A DNA stretch of 61,544 nucleotides from Acidaminococcus fermentans_A (GCF_052216985.1 NZ_JBQOUY010000015.1:1-61544), one strand, 5' to 3'. Shown: positions 7,256-15,605, counted from the first letter of the stretch. The notes: generated from the sequence alone by a model not told the origin. Numbers and translations are program-made.

Positions 7256-7579
7256 TTAAAAAGTGCCGGCCATGTACTCCCGGCCCCAACTGCAGATGGC
7301 CATAATGATGGGGCGGAGAGATTCTCCCCGGTCTGTGAGAGTATATTCGGTTTTGGGCGGGACCACTGGGTAGACGGTGCGGTGGATCAGTCCATCTCCT
7401 TCCAGTTCCCGCAGCTGCTGGGTAAGCATCTTGGCGGTGGCCCGGGGGATGTGGCGCTGGAGCTGGCTGAAACGGAGCACGGATTCCGTCATCAGGTAGT
7501 ACAGGATGATGGCTTTGTATTTTCCGCCCAGCTGGCTCAGGGCCGCTTCCACCGGACAGTTGTATTTCTTTTCGTTCAT
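7256..7579 (-). CDS. HxlR-family transcriptional regulator
   Basis: Winged-helix regulator of 107 residues. The conserved Cys and Gly of the family are present near the N-terminus (CPVEAALSQLGGKYK), followed by FSQLQRHIPRATAKMLTQQLRELEGDGL, the recognition-helix region, and the wing VPPKTEYTLTDRG. Family members often sense aldehydes, quinones or disulphide stress through that Cys. AAGGAGG precedes the ATG. It is divergent from the flavin-reductase-like gene at 7706 with about 125 bp between, so it probably regulates that gene and itself. Confidence 0.88.
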   Translation of the reverse strand: MNEKKYNCPVEAALSQLGGKYKAIILYYLMTESVLRFSQLQRHIPRATAKMLTQQLRELEGDGLIHRTVYPVVPPKTEYTLTDRGESLRPIIMAICSWGREYMAGTF

Positions 7580-7705
7580 GGGGCCTCCTTATAGTTTCTA
7601 AAAAGATAGTATCATACAAAAAAGTGCATTCTTGTGATTTAGATAGATCGGGGATAATATTAGCACAGTCAATCCCAAAATACAAGAAAACAGGAGGAAA
7701 TTCAT

Positions 7706-8272
7706 ATGCAAAAAGATATCGGTGCGGTCATGGGGCTGTATCCCACTCCGCTGACCATCGTGGGAACTGTGGCGGAAGGCCGGGTGAACTGGCTGCCGGT
7801 GGCCCATGTGGGCGTGGTGGAGCATACCCGGTTCCTGATCAGTGTGGATAAGGCCCACGAATTTTCCGTCCGGGGAATTGAAACCAACGGGACGGTATCC
7901 GTCAGCCTGGTGAACCGGGACATCCTGGCAGCGGCCGATTACTGCGGCCTGCACAAAGGTGCTCAGGAAGACAAGTCCCAGGTGTTTCCCCATCATTTCG
8001 ATGAGGTGGAAGGGGCGCCCATACCGGACAATGCCCCGCTGGTGATGACCTGCCGAGTCATCCGGAAAGTGGAGGTGGGACAGTTCAACAATTATATCCT
8101 GGAACCGGTCCATACTTATGTGGAGGAACGGTATCTGAATGAACGGGACAAGCCGGATTATGCCAAAATGCGGCCCATCCTGTTCGAATTCCGCAATGCC
8201 CTCTATCTGGAAACCGGGGATGTGGCCGGCCGGTGCTGGCAGATCGGACGGGAATTCCAGGTCCGGCGGTAG
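7706..8272 (+). CDS. Flavin reductase-like FMN-binding protein
   Basis: Protein of 188 residues resembling the DIM6/NTAB flavin-reductase family, a split-barrel FMN-binding fold. Seen are the N-terminal LYPTPLTIVGT strand-turn and VNWLPVAHVGVVEHTRFLISV, where the family binds FMN phosphate, then GTVSVSLVNRDILAAADYCG. Members reduce free flavin or act as small-molecule reductases; the substrate is not evident. Divergent from an HxlR regulator, which is a common pairing, so expression probably responds to electrophile or oxidative stress. GGAGG precedes the ATG. Confidence 0.8.
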   Translation: MQKDIGAVMGLYPTPLTIVGTVAEGRVNWLPVAHVGVVEHTRFLISVDKAHEFSVRGIETNGTVSVSLVNRDILAAADYCGLHKGAQEDKSQVFPHHFDEVEGAPIPDNAPLVMTCRVIRKVEVGQFNNYILEPVHTYVEERYLNERDKPDYAKMRPILFEFRNALYLETGDVAGRCWQIGREFQVRR

Positions 8273-8294
8273 AGTTGTATCGTTTCTGTTCCAA

Positions 8295-8341
8295 GGCAAA
8301 CGCCAGCCACGTTTGCCTACCTTCGTCCAGAGACCAGTGAC
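8295..8341. repeat. Hairpin and CAGTGAC heptads
   Basis: Hairpin GGCAAACG/CGTTTGCC (8295-8317) then CAGAGAC and CAGTGAC (8328-8341). The preceding CTTCGTC is also found before the CAGTGAC heptads at 53541, so this is a second copy of the same short element, here leading into the large GGTCTCG element. Confidence 0.65.
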
Positions 8342-8342
8342 C

Positions 8343-8628
8343 GGGGGTGTTGCACGTTACGTGCAACACCCCCGGTCTCATAAGCCGCATAGCGGCTCGG
8401 TCTCGGGTCTCGAGTCTCGAGTCGAATGAGAAATTTGCAAGCAAATTTTTTAAATGTACAAACCCTAATCTGCTAACGATAAGATATTCGTTTCTATATC
8501 CAGCACGATACTGCTTCTACACCTTCAAAAGAACCTGGCCATGGGGACAGGTTCTATCCAACGTCTCGAGACTCACGACTCGAGACCCGAGACCTCAAAA
8601 AGAGGCTGTTGCTCATGCAACACCCCCT
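8343..8628. repeat. Full GGTCTCG-heptad element, copy A
   Basis: In order: 13-bp hairpin GGGGGTGTTGCAC/GTGCAACACCCCC (8343-8373), GCCGC-ATA-GCGGC, GGTCTCG-type heptads (8399-8424), a core of about 140 bp, inverted CGAGACT/CGAGACC heptads (8567-8594) and a final GTTGC hairpin (8603-8628). The core holds AAATTTGCAAGCAAATTT, a GATAAGATATTC...TATATC segment and GAACCTG/CAGGTTC, each able to fold. The gap 8273-8627 holds nothing else. The right hairpin probably terminates the leftward LysR gene. Confidence 0.8.
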
Positions 8629-9485
8629 TAATACTTCTCCTCCATAAACTCCACAAAGGCCCGGACACTGGTCAGGAGGCGGTAATTGTGACGGTAGTAC
8701 ATCCAGGTCTCCCGTAAAAGGGGCTTCCCTTCCGGGGTGGTGAGCACGGTAGGGGTGATCCGGGGGGTGTCCTGGCCGCAGCTCCGGGAGAGCAGGGTGA
8801 AGCCCAGGCCTTCCTGGACCATCTTCAGGCAGGTGTCCATGGCATCGGTTTCGATGATCGTAAAAGGTGGCTTCTTGTAATGGGCGTACCACCAGTCATC
8901 CAGCACGTTCTGGAGCAGGGGATCGGTCACATAGTGGATGTAGGGATAGCTGGGCAGCAGATCCATGTTGAGGGACTCCCGGCTGAAGGCGCAGAGGGGA
9001 TCTTGCCACAGGAGCCGTTTTTCCTCATTCCAGTTGTGGTCTCCCCGGACAATGCAGATATGGTACTTTCCTTCCAAGAACTCCCGGTAGCGGTCATGGC
9101 TGAATCCGCTGTTCATGTGGATCTCGATCCGGGGATAGATCTTTCGGAACTGGGTCAGGATCCGGGGCATGTGGTATTTGGCAAACACATTGGAACAGGC
9201 GATGGAAAGGGTCCCTGCCGGATGGATCCGGGCGTCGGACAGACTGTCCCGGATCTTCTGGTAGGAGGACTCCATCTGGAGGAAGAATCGGTAGAGCATT
9301 TCCCCTTCAGAGGTGAACTGGATGCCCCGGGGCTGACGGAGGAATAGGGTACAGCCGAATTCTGCCTCCAGCCGTTTCAGCCGGTCGGTGAGAGCGGGCT
9401 GGGAAAGGAACAGCCGTTTGGCAGTGTGGGTGATGTTCTTTTCTTCGTACAGGGTCTTCAGCAGCAGGATGTCTTTATTGTCCAT
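8628..9485 (-). CDS. LysR-type transcriptional regulator
   Basis: DNA-binding regulator of 285 residues. The N-terminal helix-turn-helix is seen as NITHTAKRLFLSQPALTDRLKRLEAEFGCTLF, followed by a type-2 periplasmic-binding-protein-like effector domain. It is divergent from an aconitase-family hydratase across 355 bp. In E. coli a LysR gene (ybhD) likewise lies close to the hydratase gene ybhJ, so this regulator probably controls the hydratase in response to a carboxylic acid. AAGGAGG supports the start. The C-terminus runs into a repeat element that supplies its terminator. Confidence 0.88.
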   Translation of the reverse strand: MDNKDILLLKTLYEEKNITHTAKRLFLSQPALTDRLKRLEAEFGCTLFLRQPRGIQFTSEGEMLYRFFLQMESSYQKIRDSLSDARIHPAGTLSIACSNVFAKYHMPRILTQFRKIYPRIEIHMNSGFSHDRYREFLEGKYHICIVRGDHNWNEEKRLLWQDPLCAFSRESLNMDLLPSYPYIHYVTDPLLQNVLDDWWYAHYKKPPFTIIETDAMDTCLKMVQEGLGFTLLSRSCGQDTPRITPTVLTTPEGKPLLRETWMYYRHNYRLLTSVRAFVEFMEEKY

Positions 9486-9554
9486 GGGAACCTCCTTACA
9501 GGATGGGTGATGAAAGATAGATTTATTTTATCGCAAAACCCCAAAAAAACCTAT

Positions 9555-9687
9555 TTGTTTTTTGCGGGAAGAAACGGTACACTGAAAAGCAGAGAACGGA
9601 TCTCGGGCAGCCCCTTGTGGGGAAAGGTCCATCTCTTAGGAAACCAGCAAGGGAAAAGGACGGCGGATAGGAATGCCGTCCTTTTTT
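9555..9687 (+). ncRNA. Candidate leader RNA with intrinsic terminator upstream of the hydratase
   Basis: TTGTTT (9555-9560), 17-bp spacer and TACACT (9578-9583) suggest a promoter. The predicted transcript of about 100 nt folds into GAGA/TCTC and CCCC-TTGT-GGGG hairpins and ends in GGACGGC/GCCGTCC with six T (9658-9687). A GGTCC at about 9626 could pair with the left arm of the terminator stem. It may be an attenuator or riboswitch-like leader for the gene at 9841, or a separate small RNA. No known riboswitch class is recognised. The rest of the 9486-9840 gap holds AT-rich dyads, such as ATACAAA/TTTGTAT at about 9739-9762, suitable for LysR binding. Confidence 0.4.
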
Positions 9688-9840
9688 CTGTCCGGGGTGG
9701 ATCCAACGGCATGATCCATAGAAAAATTTGATGACAGATACAAAAAAACACGTATTTGTATTATTTCACGAGGAATCCTATGATAAAGCCGTGCAGAAAA
9801 GAACCATCTGATCTGAGAGAAGCAGGAGGCATGAACAATT

Positions 9841-12135
9841 ATGGTAGAACTGATCCATGAGGGCGTTTTTTACAAGGACGGACAGCTGCTGACGGAGGCA
9901 GGACTGGCCGCCCAGGGAATCAAGGCTGACAAAGCGGAGGGGACCCGGAAGACCCTGGCCTATCAAGTGCTGGAAGCCCATCAGCAGGGAGAGGGGATGG
10001 AGGATCTCCATCTGAAATTCGATGCCTTGACCAGTCACGACATTACCTATGTGGGGATCATCCAGACGGCCATTGCCAGCGGCCTGGACCATTTCCCCGT
10101 TCCCTACATCCTGACCAACTGCCACAACAGCCTGGCGGCCGTAGGGGGCACCATCAACGAGGACGACCACGTTTTCGGGCTGTCTGCGGTGAAACGGTTC
10201 GGAGGCCAGTACGTACCGCCCCATATGGCAGTCATCCATGAATACATGCGAGAAAAAATGGCCGGTGGCGGGAAGATGATCCTAGGTTCCGACAGCCACA
10301 CCCGGTACGGGGCCTTCGGGACCATGGCCATCGGGGAAGGGGGGCCGGAACTGGTGAAGCAGCTCCTGGGCCATACCTACGATGTCCAGCGGCCCCAGGT
10401 GATCGCCATCTATCTGAAAGGGAAAACCCGTCATGGGGTGGGACCTCAGGATGTGGCCCTGGCCATTGAAAAAGCTGTGTTCAAAAACGGCTTTGTGAAG
10501 AACAAGGTGATGGAATTCATGGGCCCCGGCATTGCCGGGCTGTCCATGGACTTCCGGAATGGCATCGACGTGATGACCACGGAAACCACCTGCCTGACCA
10601 CCATCTGGTCCACGGACACCACCGTGAAGGATTACCTGGAACTCCACCGCCGTCCGGAAGCTTACCGGGAAATGGAACCCGGCGACCTGGCGTACTACGA
10701 CGGAGCCGTGGTGGTGGACCTGGACAAAGTAGAATCCATGATTGCCATGCCCTTCCATCCCAGCCATGTGTACACCATCAAAGAGCTGAACGAAGGCGGC
10801 CGGGACTTGCTGGAAGAAATCGAAAAGCAGGCAGTGGACATGCTGGACAACAAGGAATTGTCCCTGGGTCTGTCGGATAAATATTATGACGGGAAGATGC
10901 ACTGCGACCAGGGACTGATCGCCGGCTGCTCCGGCGGTCTGTACGAAAACCTGGTGGCGGCGGCCCACATCCTGAAGGGCAAGAGCATCGGCAATGAACG
11001 GTTTGCCTTCAGTGTGTATCCTTCCAGCCATCCCATCTACATGGAACTGATGCGCAACGGGGCCCTGGCCGACCTGATGGATGCCGGCGCCGTGGTCCGG
11101 TCCGCGTTCTGCGGTCCCTGCTTCGGGGCCGGGGATACCCCCAACAACAAGGGCTTCAGTGTCCGGCACACCACCCGGAACTTCCCCAACCGGGAAGGGA
11201 GCAAGCCCGGCAAGGGACAGATCGCTTCCGTGGCCCTGATGGATGCCCGGAGCGTGGCTGCCACCGCGGCCAACCATGGAGCGCTGACCCCGGCCACGGA
11301 AGTGGAATACGACGACAGCGTGCCCGCCTACCATTACGACAGCCTGCCCTATGACCACAAGGTCTTCGACGGGATTGGCCAGCCGGATAAAAAAGAAGAG
11401 TTGGTGTATGGTCCTTCCATCAAACCCTGGCCTTCCATTGAAAAACTCAATGAAAACGTGCTGCTGAAGGTGGCTGCCTACATCGATGATCCGGTGACCA
11501 CTACCGACGAACTGATCCCTTCCGGGGAAACTTCTTCCTATCGGAGCGACCCCTATGCCCTCAGTGAATTTGCCCTGAGCCGGAAGGTACCGGAATATGT
11601 GGGAAGGGCCAAAGCGGTGCGGACTCTGGAAAAAGCCCGGCAGGACGGTAAGGTCAGCGGAGAACTGGAAGCAGTCTATCTTGCAGTGAAACATGCCTTG
11701 GCGCTGCCGGAAACGGTGGAGGAGATGGCAAAGGATACCTCCTTTGGCTCCGTGGTCTATGCCAATAAACTCGGTGACGGTTCCGCCCGGGAACAGGCAG
11801 CTTCCTGTCAGCGGGTGCTGGGAGGTGCCGCCAACATTGCCCTGGAATATGCTACCAAACGGTACCGGAGCAATGTGATGAACTGGGGGATGCTGCCCTT
11901 CCTGGCTTCTTATGACGATTCCCGGAAACTGGCGGTGGGTGACCTGGTATACGTCCCCCATGTCCGGAAAATCCTCCTGGGAGAAACGGACGAGTACAAA
12001 GGATTCCTTGTCCGGGACGGAAAGAAAGTGGGAGAGATTGTCCTGCACCTGGGTACGGTGGAACCTTCCCAGAAAGAGATCCTGGCTGCAGGCTGTCTGA
12101 TCAACTACTACGCAGGCAGCAGAAATAAGGAATGA
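9841..12135 (+). CDS. Aconitase-family hydratase, YbhJ type
   Basis: Large single-chain member of the aconitase superfamily, 764 residues, close in length to E. coli YbhJ. Seen are the substrate loop LGSDSHTRYGAFGTMA, an Fe-S ligand region AGCSGGLYENL, and SAFCGPCFGAGDTPN with the CxxC pair, so a [4Fe-4S] cluster is expected, followed by a swivel-type C-terminal domain. The reaction is presumably hydration or dehydration of a tricarboxylate or related acid. It is not classic AcnA, which is about 890-900 residues. Divergent from a LysR gene and possibly controlled by a terminated leader. AGGAGG lies 11 bp before the ATG. A near-perfect terminator follows. Confidence 0.82.
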   Translation: MVELIHEGVFYKDGQLLTEAGLAAQGIKADKAEGTRKTLAYQVLEAHQQGEGMEDLHLKFDALTSHDITYVGIIQTAIASGLDHFPVPYILTNCHNSLAAVGGTINEDDHVFGLSAVKRFGGQYVPPHMAVIHEYMREKMAGGGKMILGSDSHTRYGAFGTMAIGEGGPELVKQLLGHTYDVQRPQVIAIYLKGKTRHGVGPQDVALAIEKAVFKNGFVKNKVMEFMGPGIAGLSMDFRNGIDVMTTETTCLTTIWSTDTTVKDYLELHRRPEAYREMEPGDLAYYDGAVVVDLDKVESMIAMPFHPSHVYTIKELNEGGRDLLEEIEKQAVDMLDNKELSLGLSDKYYDGKMHCDQGLIAGCSGGLYENLVAAAHILKGKSIGNERFAFSVYPSSHPIYMELMRNGALADLMDAGAVVRSAFCGPCFGAGDTPNNKGFSVRHTTRNFPNREGSKPGKGQIASVALMDARSVAATAANHGALTPATEVEYDDSVPAYHYDSLPYDHKVFDGIGQPDKKEELVYGPSIKPWPSIEKLNENVLLKVAAYIDDPVTTTDELIPSGETSSYRSDPYALSEFALSRKVPEYVGRAKAVRTLEKARQDGKVSGELEAVYLAVKHALALPETVEEMAKDTSFGSVVYANKLGDGSAREQAASCQRVLGGAANIALEYATKRYRSNVMNWGMLPFLASYDDSRKLAVGDLVYVPHVRKILLGETDEYKGFLVRDGKKVGEIVLHLGTVEPSQKEILAAGCLINYYAGSRNKE

Positions 12136-12185
12136 AAAACAAAACCAGCGGCAGAGCTGCGCTTCTCTGCCGCTGGTTTTGTTTT
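12136..12185. terminator. Strong intrinsic terminator after the hydratase gene
   Basis: A perfect 21-bp stem (12136-12156 with 12165-12185) rich in GC at the loop end and flanked by A-rich and T-rich arms, immediately after the stop codon. Confidence 0.92.
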
Positions 12186-12189
12186 GAAG

Positions 12190-12400
12190 GTTGACAATAA
12201 AAAAGGTTGGGGGCTGGAGAAACCGGAGGAGTAAAGGTTTCTCCAGGAGAGAGGGGAACCGCCGGGGCACACATTCCGGGGTCCCTGTATGACAATCAGC
12301 TGAAAACCTTTCAGAAGAAAGGTCCTCAATGACAATCAGCAAGGGGAGTGGCTAATGGTTAGGAAAACCTAACCATTAGCCTTGAAAAAAATAAAGACAA
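12190..12400. other. Structured intergenic region without a gene
   Basis: The 544-bp gap 12136-12679 shows no credible coding frame. It contains GGAGAAACC/GGTTTCTCC, ACCTTTC/GAAAGGT, two direct copies of ATGACAATCAGC (12289-12300 and 12329-12340) and a perfect 14-bp palindromic stem GGCTAATGGTTAGG/CCTAACCATTAGCC (12350-12381) with loop AAAA. No T-tract follows that stem on either strand, so it is not a standard terminator. A small RNA or operator cluster is possible. From 12400 to 12610 I see only AT-rich sequence. Confidence 0.4.
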
Positions 12401-12616
12401 TGCGGTTAGTCTTTACTTACAGGAATTATTCTAGCATAGATCCAGGAAGGATGCAAGCTTTTTTTGAAAAATTCTTTCGGATTTTCACTCCTGTTTCTTT
12501 CCCCATGGAATATTGTACGCTGATTTTTGAAAAAATCAAGGAAAAATGCGGATAACAGCAAAAATATTACAGATTAGTTAACACTAATTTAAAAGGCAAA
12601 TAGTTTCTTTCCTCTT

Positions 12617-12656
12617 TTTCACCGGCGTTTCATTTTCCTCTGCTATCCTGTAAAAT
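12617..12656 (+). promoter_or_regulatory. Candidate autoregulatory repeat and promoter of the second two-component operon
   Basis: TTTCACCGGCG followed by TTTCATTTTCC (12617-12638) forms a loose 11-bp direct repeat ahead of TAAAAT at 12651-12656. A similar pair lies at 14813-14834 before the downstream envelope gene, although its distance to the -10 differs. Confidence 0.35.
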
Positions 12657-12679
12657 ATATAAGTAGGGAGGGATGCTGC

Positions 12680-13354
12680 ATGAAGATCCTGGTGGTGGAA
12701 GATGAACCCACGCTGAATAAGATCATCGCCAAACGGCTGAAAATCGAAACCTATTCGGTGGACTGCGCTTTTAACGGGAAAGAGGCCCTGGACTACCTGG
12801 ATGCGGCGGAATACGATCTGCTGATCGTGGATATCATGATGCCGGAAATGGATGGCCTGACTTTGGTGAAAAAAATCCGGGAAAAGGGTGGCCGGGTACC
12901 GGTCCTGTTCCTGACCGCTCTGGACAGTACCCAGGATAAGGTCACCGGACTGGACAGCGGCGGGGACGACTATCTGGTGAAACCTTTTGAATTCGATGAG
13001 CTCCTGGCCCGGATCCGCAGTCTGCTCCGGCGGAGCAATGTCCAGCAGACGGCAAGGACACAGCTGATTCTGGCGGACCTGACCCTGGATACCCGGACCC
13101 ATCAGGTGACCCGGAGCGGGCAGGATATTTCCCTTACCCCAAAAGAATTCTCCGTGCTGGATTATCTCCTGCGGAACCAGGGCACGGTGCTTTCCCGGGA
13201 ACAGATCCTGGAACATGCCTGGGATTTTTCCTACGAAGGCTATTCCAATATGGTGGATGTCTACATCAAGACCCTGCGGAAAAAAATCGACAAAGACTTT
13301 GAACCGAAGCTGCTCCATACAGTACGGGGGACCGGTTATGTGCTTAAAGTGTAG
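12680..13354 (+). CDS. OmpR-family response regulator
   Basis: Two-component regulator of 224 residues. The receiver domain has Glu7-Asp8 in VVEDEP, phospho-acceptor Asp51 in LIVDIMMP, a Thr in FLTALDS and Lys in LVKPFE. The winged-helix effector (about 126-222) ends in TVRGTGYVLKV. GGGAGGGATGCTGC precedes the ATG. The kinase gene overlaps its last 17 bp, implying coupled translation. The two genes after the kinase encode envelope proteins and are the likely targets. Confidence 0.9.
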   Translation: MKILVVEDEPTLNKIIAKRLKIETYSVDCAFNGKEALDYLDAAEYDLLIVDIMMPEMDGLTLVKKIREKGGRVPVLFLTALDSTQDKVTGLDSGGDDYLVKPFEFDELLARIRSLLRRSNVQQTARTQLILADLTLDTRTHQVTRSGQDISLTPKEFSVLDYLLRNQGTVLSREQILEHAWDFSYEGYSNMVDVYIKTLRKKIDKDFEPKLLHTVRGTGYVLKV

Positions 13355-14765
13355 GATAGCCCTGGGTCGCCGGCTGCAGCGGGGATGGAAACGGCTGAAG
13401 AATCTGCCGGTCTCCCTTCGGGTCACCCTGTGGTACACCCTGTTCCTGTCCATCATCCTGGTGTTGTTTACCGGGGTAATCCTAAAGGTGGGGGTGGATT
13501 ACGAAAAACGGGCTGCCGGCCGGACTCTGATCAAGGCGGTGGAAAAAGCCGGAGACCGGTACAAGGAAAAAAAAGGAAAGTTCCGGTCCTTTGACGACAA
13601 TGTGTACCTGTCCCTCCAGACCCATCGGGGAGAACTCCTGGAAGGGACAGAACCGGAAGGGGCTCCTCGGGGGATGCAGCCGGTGTTCGGCCGGGGTCCC
13701 CAGGCTCTGGTCATCAATGGGGTCCCATACCATTATTTCGATCTGCCCCTGCGGCCGGATGAGCAGAAGATCCGGTCCGGCACCTTCCGGGGACCGGGGC
13801 CGTTCATCCGGGGGTATCTGACGGATACGGTGTATTCCCGGCATTACCGGGTGCTGCTGCTGGGGGCCCTGATCGCTTTGCCCCTGTTCCTGGTACTGGT
13901 GACCCTGGGAGGCTACCGGATCATCAAACGGAGCTTTGCTCCGGTCCAGGCCATCAGTGAAGCGGCCCGGGCCATTGGGGAAACTGGGGACCTGTCCCAG
14001 CGGATCCCCTTGGACGACAGCCGGGATGAAATCCACCAGATGGGACGGACCTTCAACTGGATGCTGGGCCAGATCGAAGAGCTGCTGGAACGGGAGAAAC
14101 GGTTCACATCCGATGTATCCCATGAACTGCGGACTCCTACGGCGGTGATCATGGCGGAAAGCGAATTTGGCAAAGATTATACGGCCGATCTGGAGGAAGC
14201 CCGGGAGGAATTCCGGCACATCTTCCAACAGTCTCGGCGGATGAGCCAGCTGATCAACCAGCTGCTGGAACTGTCTAGGCTGGGGAATCGGAAACATTTG
14301 GAGCTGGTCCCTGTGGACCTGAGCCGGCTGGTCCAGGAAACCTTGGAAGATTACCAGAAACTGCCCCAGGCAGGGAATTTCCAGTGGAAAACCTCCGCCC
14401 AGCCGGATCTCCAAGTGCTGGGGGAGGAGGCGCTGCTGACCCGGATCCTGAGCAATTATCTGGACAATGCCCTGAAATTCACCCGGAGCCGGATCGGCGT
14501 GATCCTGGAAGAACGGGACGGCAGAGTCCGTCTGTCCGTAACGGACGATGGGAATGGACTGCCTCCGGAAGAACTGGAAAAGATCTGGAACCGCTTGTAC
14601 CAGGCGGATCCGTCCCGGAACAAGAAACAGAACATGGGCCTGGGGCTGGGGCTGTCCTTTGTGGCGGCAGCTGCCAAGCTGATGAAGGGCCAGGCAGGGG
14701 CCGAAAGCCAGGTGGGAAAAGGCAGTACTTTCTTCCTGCAGCTCCCTGCTGTCCGGAAATCATGA
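13338..14765 (+). CDS. Sensor histidine kinase
   Basis: Membrane kinase of 475 residues: TM1 about 30-50, outside domain about 51-170, TM2 about 176-196, HAMP about 200-250, phospho-acceptor His262 in SDVSHELRTPTAVIMAESEF, then N-box (NYLDNALKFT), DDGNGLPPEEL and GLGLGLSFVAAAAK. The C-terminal kinase core resembles ArlS/CssS-type kinases. The chosen ATG at 13338 overlaps the end of the regulator gene and has GGGGG upstream; a longer reading to 13215 would lie wholly within the regulator gene and was rejected. A 17-bp stem hairpin directly at the stop codon ends the operon. The signal is unknown. Confidence 0.87.
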   Translation: MCLKCRIALGRRLQRGWKRLKNLPVSLRVTLWYTLFLSIILVLFTGVILKVGVDYEKRAAGRTLIKAVEKAGDRYKEKKGKFRSFDDNVYLSLQTHRGELLEGTEPEGAPRGMQPVFGRGPQALVINGVPYHYFDLPLRPDEQKIRSGTFRGPGPFIRGYLTDTVYSRHYRVLLLGALIALPLFLVLVTLGGYRIIKRSFAPVQAISEAARAIGETGDLSQRIPLDDSRDEIHQMGRTFNWMLGQIEELLEREKRFTSDVSHELRTPTAVIMAESEFGKDYTADLEEAREEFRHIFQQSRRMSQLINQLLELSRLGNRKHLELVPVDLSRLVQETLEDYQKLPQAGNFQWKTSAQPDLQVLGEEALLTRILSNYLDNALKFTRSRIGVILEERDGRVRLSVTDDGNGLPPEELEKIWNRLYQADPSRNKKQNMGLGLGLSFVAAAAKLMKGQAGAESQVGKGSTFFLQLPAVRKS

Positions 14766-14766
14766 G

Positions 14767-14810
14767 AACACGGGAGAGTTGTGAAATACAGTACACAACT
14801 CTCCCGTGTT
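14767..14810. terminator. Terminator of the second two-component operon
   Basis: Inverted repeat of 17 bp (14767-14783 with 14794-14810) with a 10-nt loop and a T-rich tail, starting 2 bp after the kinase stop codon. Confidence 0.85.
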
Positions 14811-14812
14811 CT

Positions 14813-14844
14813 TTCATTTCCGCTTCATTTTACCCTTATATACT
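14813..14844 (+). promoter_or_regulatory. Candidate regulator repeat and -10 before the PepSY-like gene
   Basis: TTCATTTCCGC followed by TTCATTTTACC (14813-14834), then TATACT at 14839-14844. The repeat occupies the -35 zone and resembles the pair upstream of the response regulator at 12680, suggesting activation by that system. Confidence 0.4.
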
Positions 14845-14891
14845 GGGTCCATCAAACAGGGAATAGGAATTCCCGCTGAGGAGGGACCGAC

Positions 14892-15590
14892 ATGGACAAG
14901 GAAAGAATGGAACAGAGCAAAGTACGGCTTCAAGAAGCCGTCCATTGGGGCAGGAAACAGATCACCCCTCAGCGGTTGAAAAAGGGAGCCGGATGCCTGC
15001 TGGCACTGGCGGTTGTGGCGGGGGGAGGCAAGTTCGCCTTGCACCGGGCCAAAGCAGAAGCCAGGAGCCAGGAAGCCCAGGCACGGACGAAGATGCTCCA
15101 GAATCTGGCGGCCCAGAAGAACCTCCCTCTGGCTTCTATTGATGCGGTAAAGGAAAACATCGCCAGTATCCTGGGAACCGATGTTTCCAACATCACGTTC
15201 CAGAGCATCAACCTGGATGACCGGAAGCCAGGGGTAGGAAAGCCCTGGGACAAAAAGCTGGAGAAGAAGGAACGGAAGGAAAACAGACGGGAAATAAAGG
15301 CAGATGACAGCCGGAAGAAGCCGGAAAAACGGCCGGAAGGCGGACAGCCCGGACGGCTGGAGGAAGGGAAAGAAAGGGCGGACGGCCGGACTGGGGCCAC
15401 TCCTAAACAGACGGAGGGCAGCCGAACGGAAATGGCCAACCCCGTTGCGGGAAATCATTTCCCGGGCGTATACCTGGCCCGCTGTGAAAAAGGTGGCATG
15501 GGCTACCTGTTCTTGGTAGATGCCCAAAGCGGACAGGTCATCCACGGCCGGGTCCATAAACTGAATCCTATCCAGCAGCTGCTGGGGTAA
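14892..15590 (+). CDS. Membrane-anchored PepSY-like protein with charged linker
   Basis: Protein of 232 residues: a short cytoplasmic start, one membrane helix (about 33-49), a region about 70-105 (MLQNLAAQKNLPLASIDAVKENIASILG) reminiscent of a PepSY first half, a highly charged Lys/Arg/Glu/Gly linker (about 115-185) and a C-terminal strand pair VYLARCEKGGMGYLFLVDAQSGQVI that looks like the end of a PepSY domain. PepSY-like domains inhibit or bind proteases and other envelope proteins; that function is inferred here. It follows a two-component operon with a matching promoter repeat and is followed 15 bp later by a basic secreted protein. Confidence 0.6.
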   Translation: MDKERMEQSKVRLQEAVHWGRKQITPQRLKKGAGCLLALAVVAGGGKFALHRAKAEARSQEAQARTKMLQNLAAQKNLPLASIDAVKENIASILGTDVSNITFQSINLDDRKPGVGKPWDKKLEKKERKENRREIKADDSRKKPEKRPEGGQPGRLEEGKERADGRTGATPKQTEGSRTEMANPVAGNHFPGVYLARCEKGGMGYLFLVDAQSGQVIHGRVHKLNPIQQLLG

Positions 15591-15605
15591 AGGAGGTCGA
15601 CCATC

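Noticed and set aside
8399..8594. Regularly spaced short repeats as a CRISPR-like array
   Set aside because: Units are contiguous 7-mers without spacers and invert in the right half; no cas genes are present.
8139..8631. Short open frames running through the heptad element at 8.4 kb
   Set aside because: They consist of translated repeats and hairpins; similar frames arise in the copies at 16 kb and 61 kb without conserved reading frame.
9841..12135. Classic aconitase AcnA
   Set aside because: At 764 residues it is well short of AcnA, and its cluster-region motifs (AGCSGG, FCGPCFGAGD) fit the YbhJ-type hydratases better.
10282..12342. Long leftward open frame opposite the hydratase gene
   Set aside because: It is low in recognisable motifs and runs through the strong terminator at 12136-12185; the rightward aconitase-family gene explains the region.
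12350..12381. Perfect palindrome as an intrinsic terminator
   Set aside because: No T-tract follows on either strand, so I describe it as a palindrome only.
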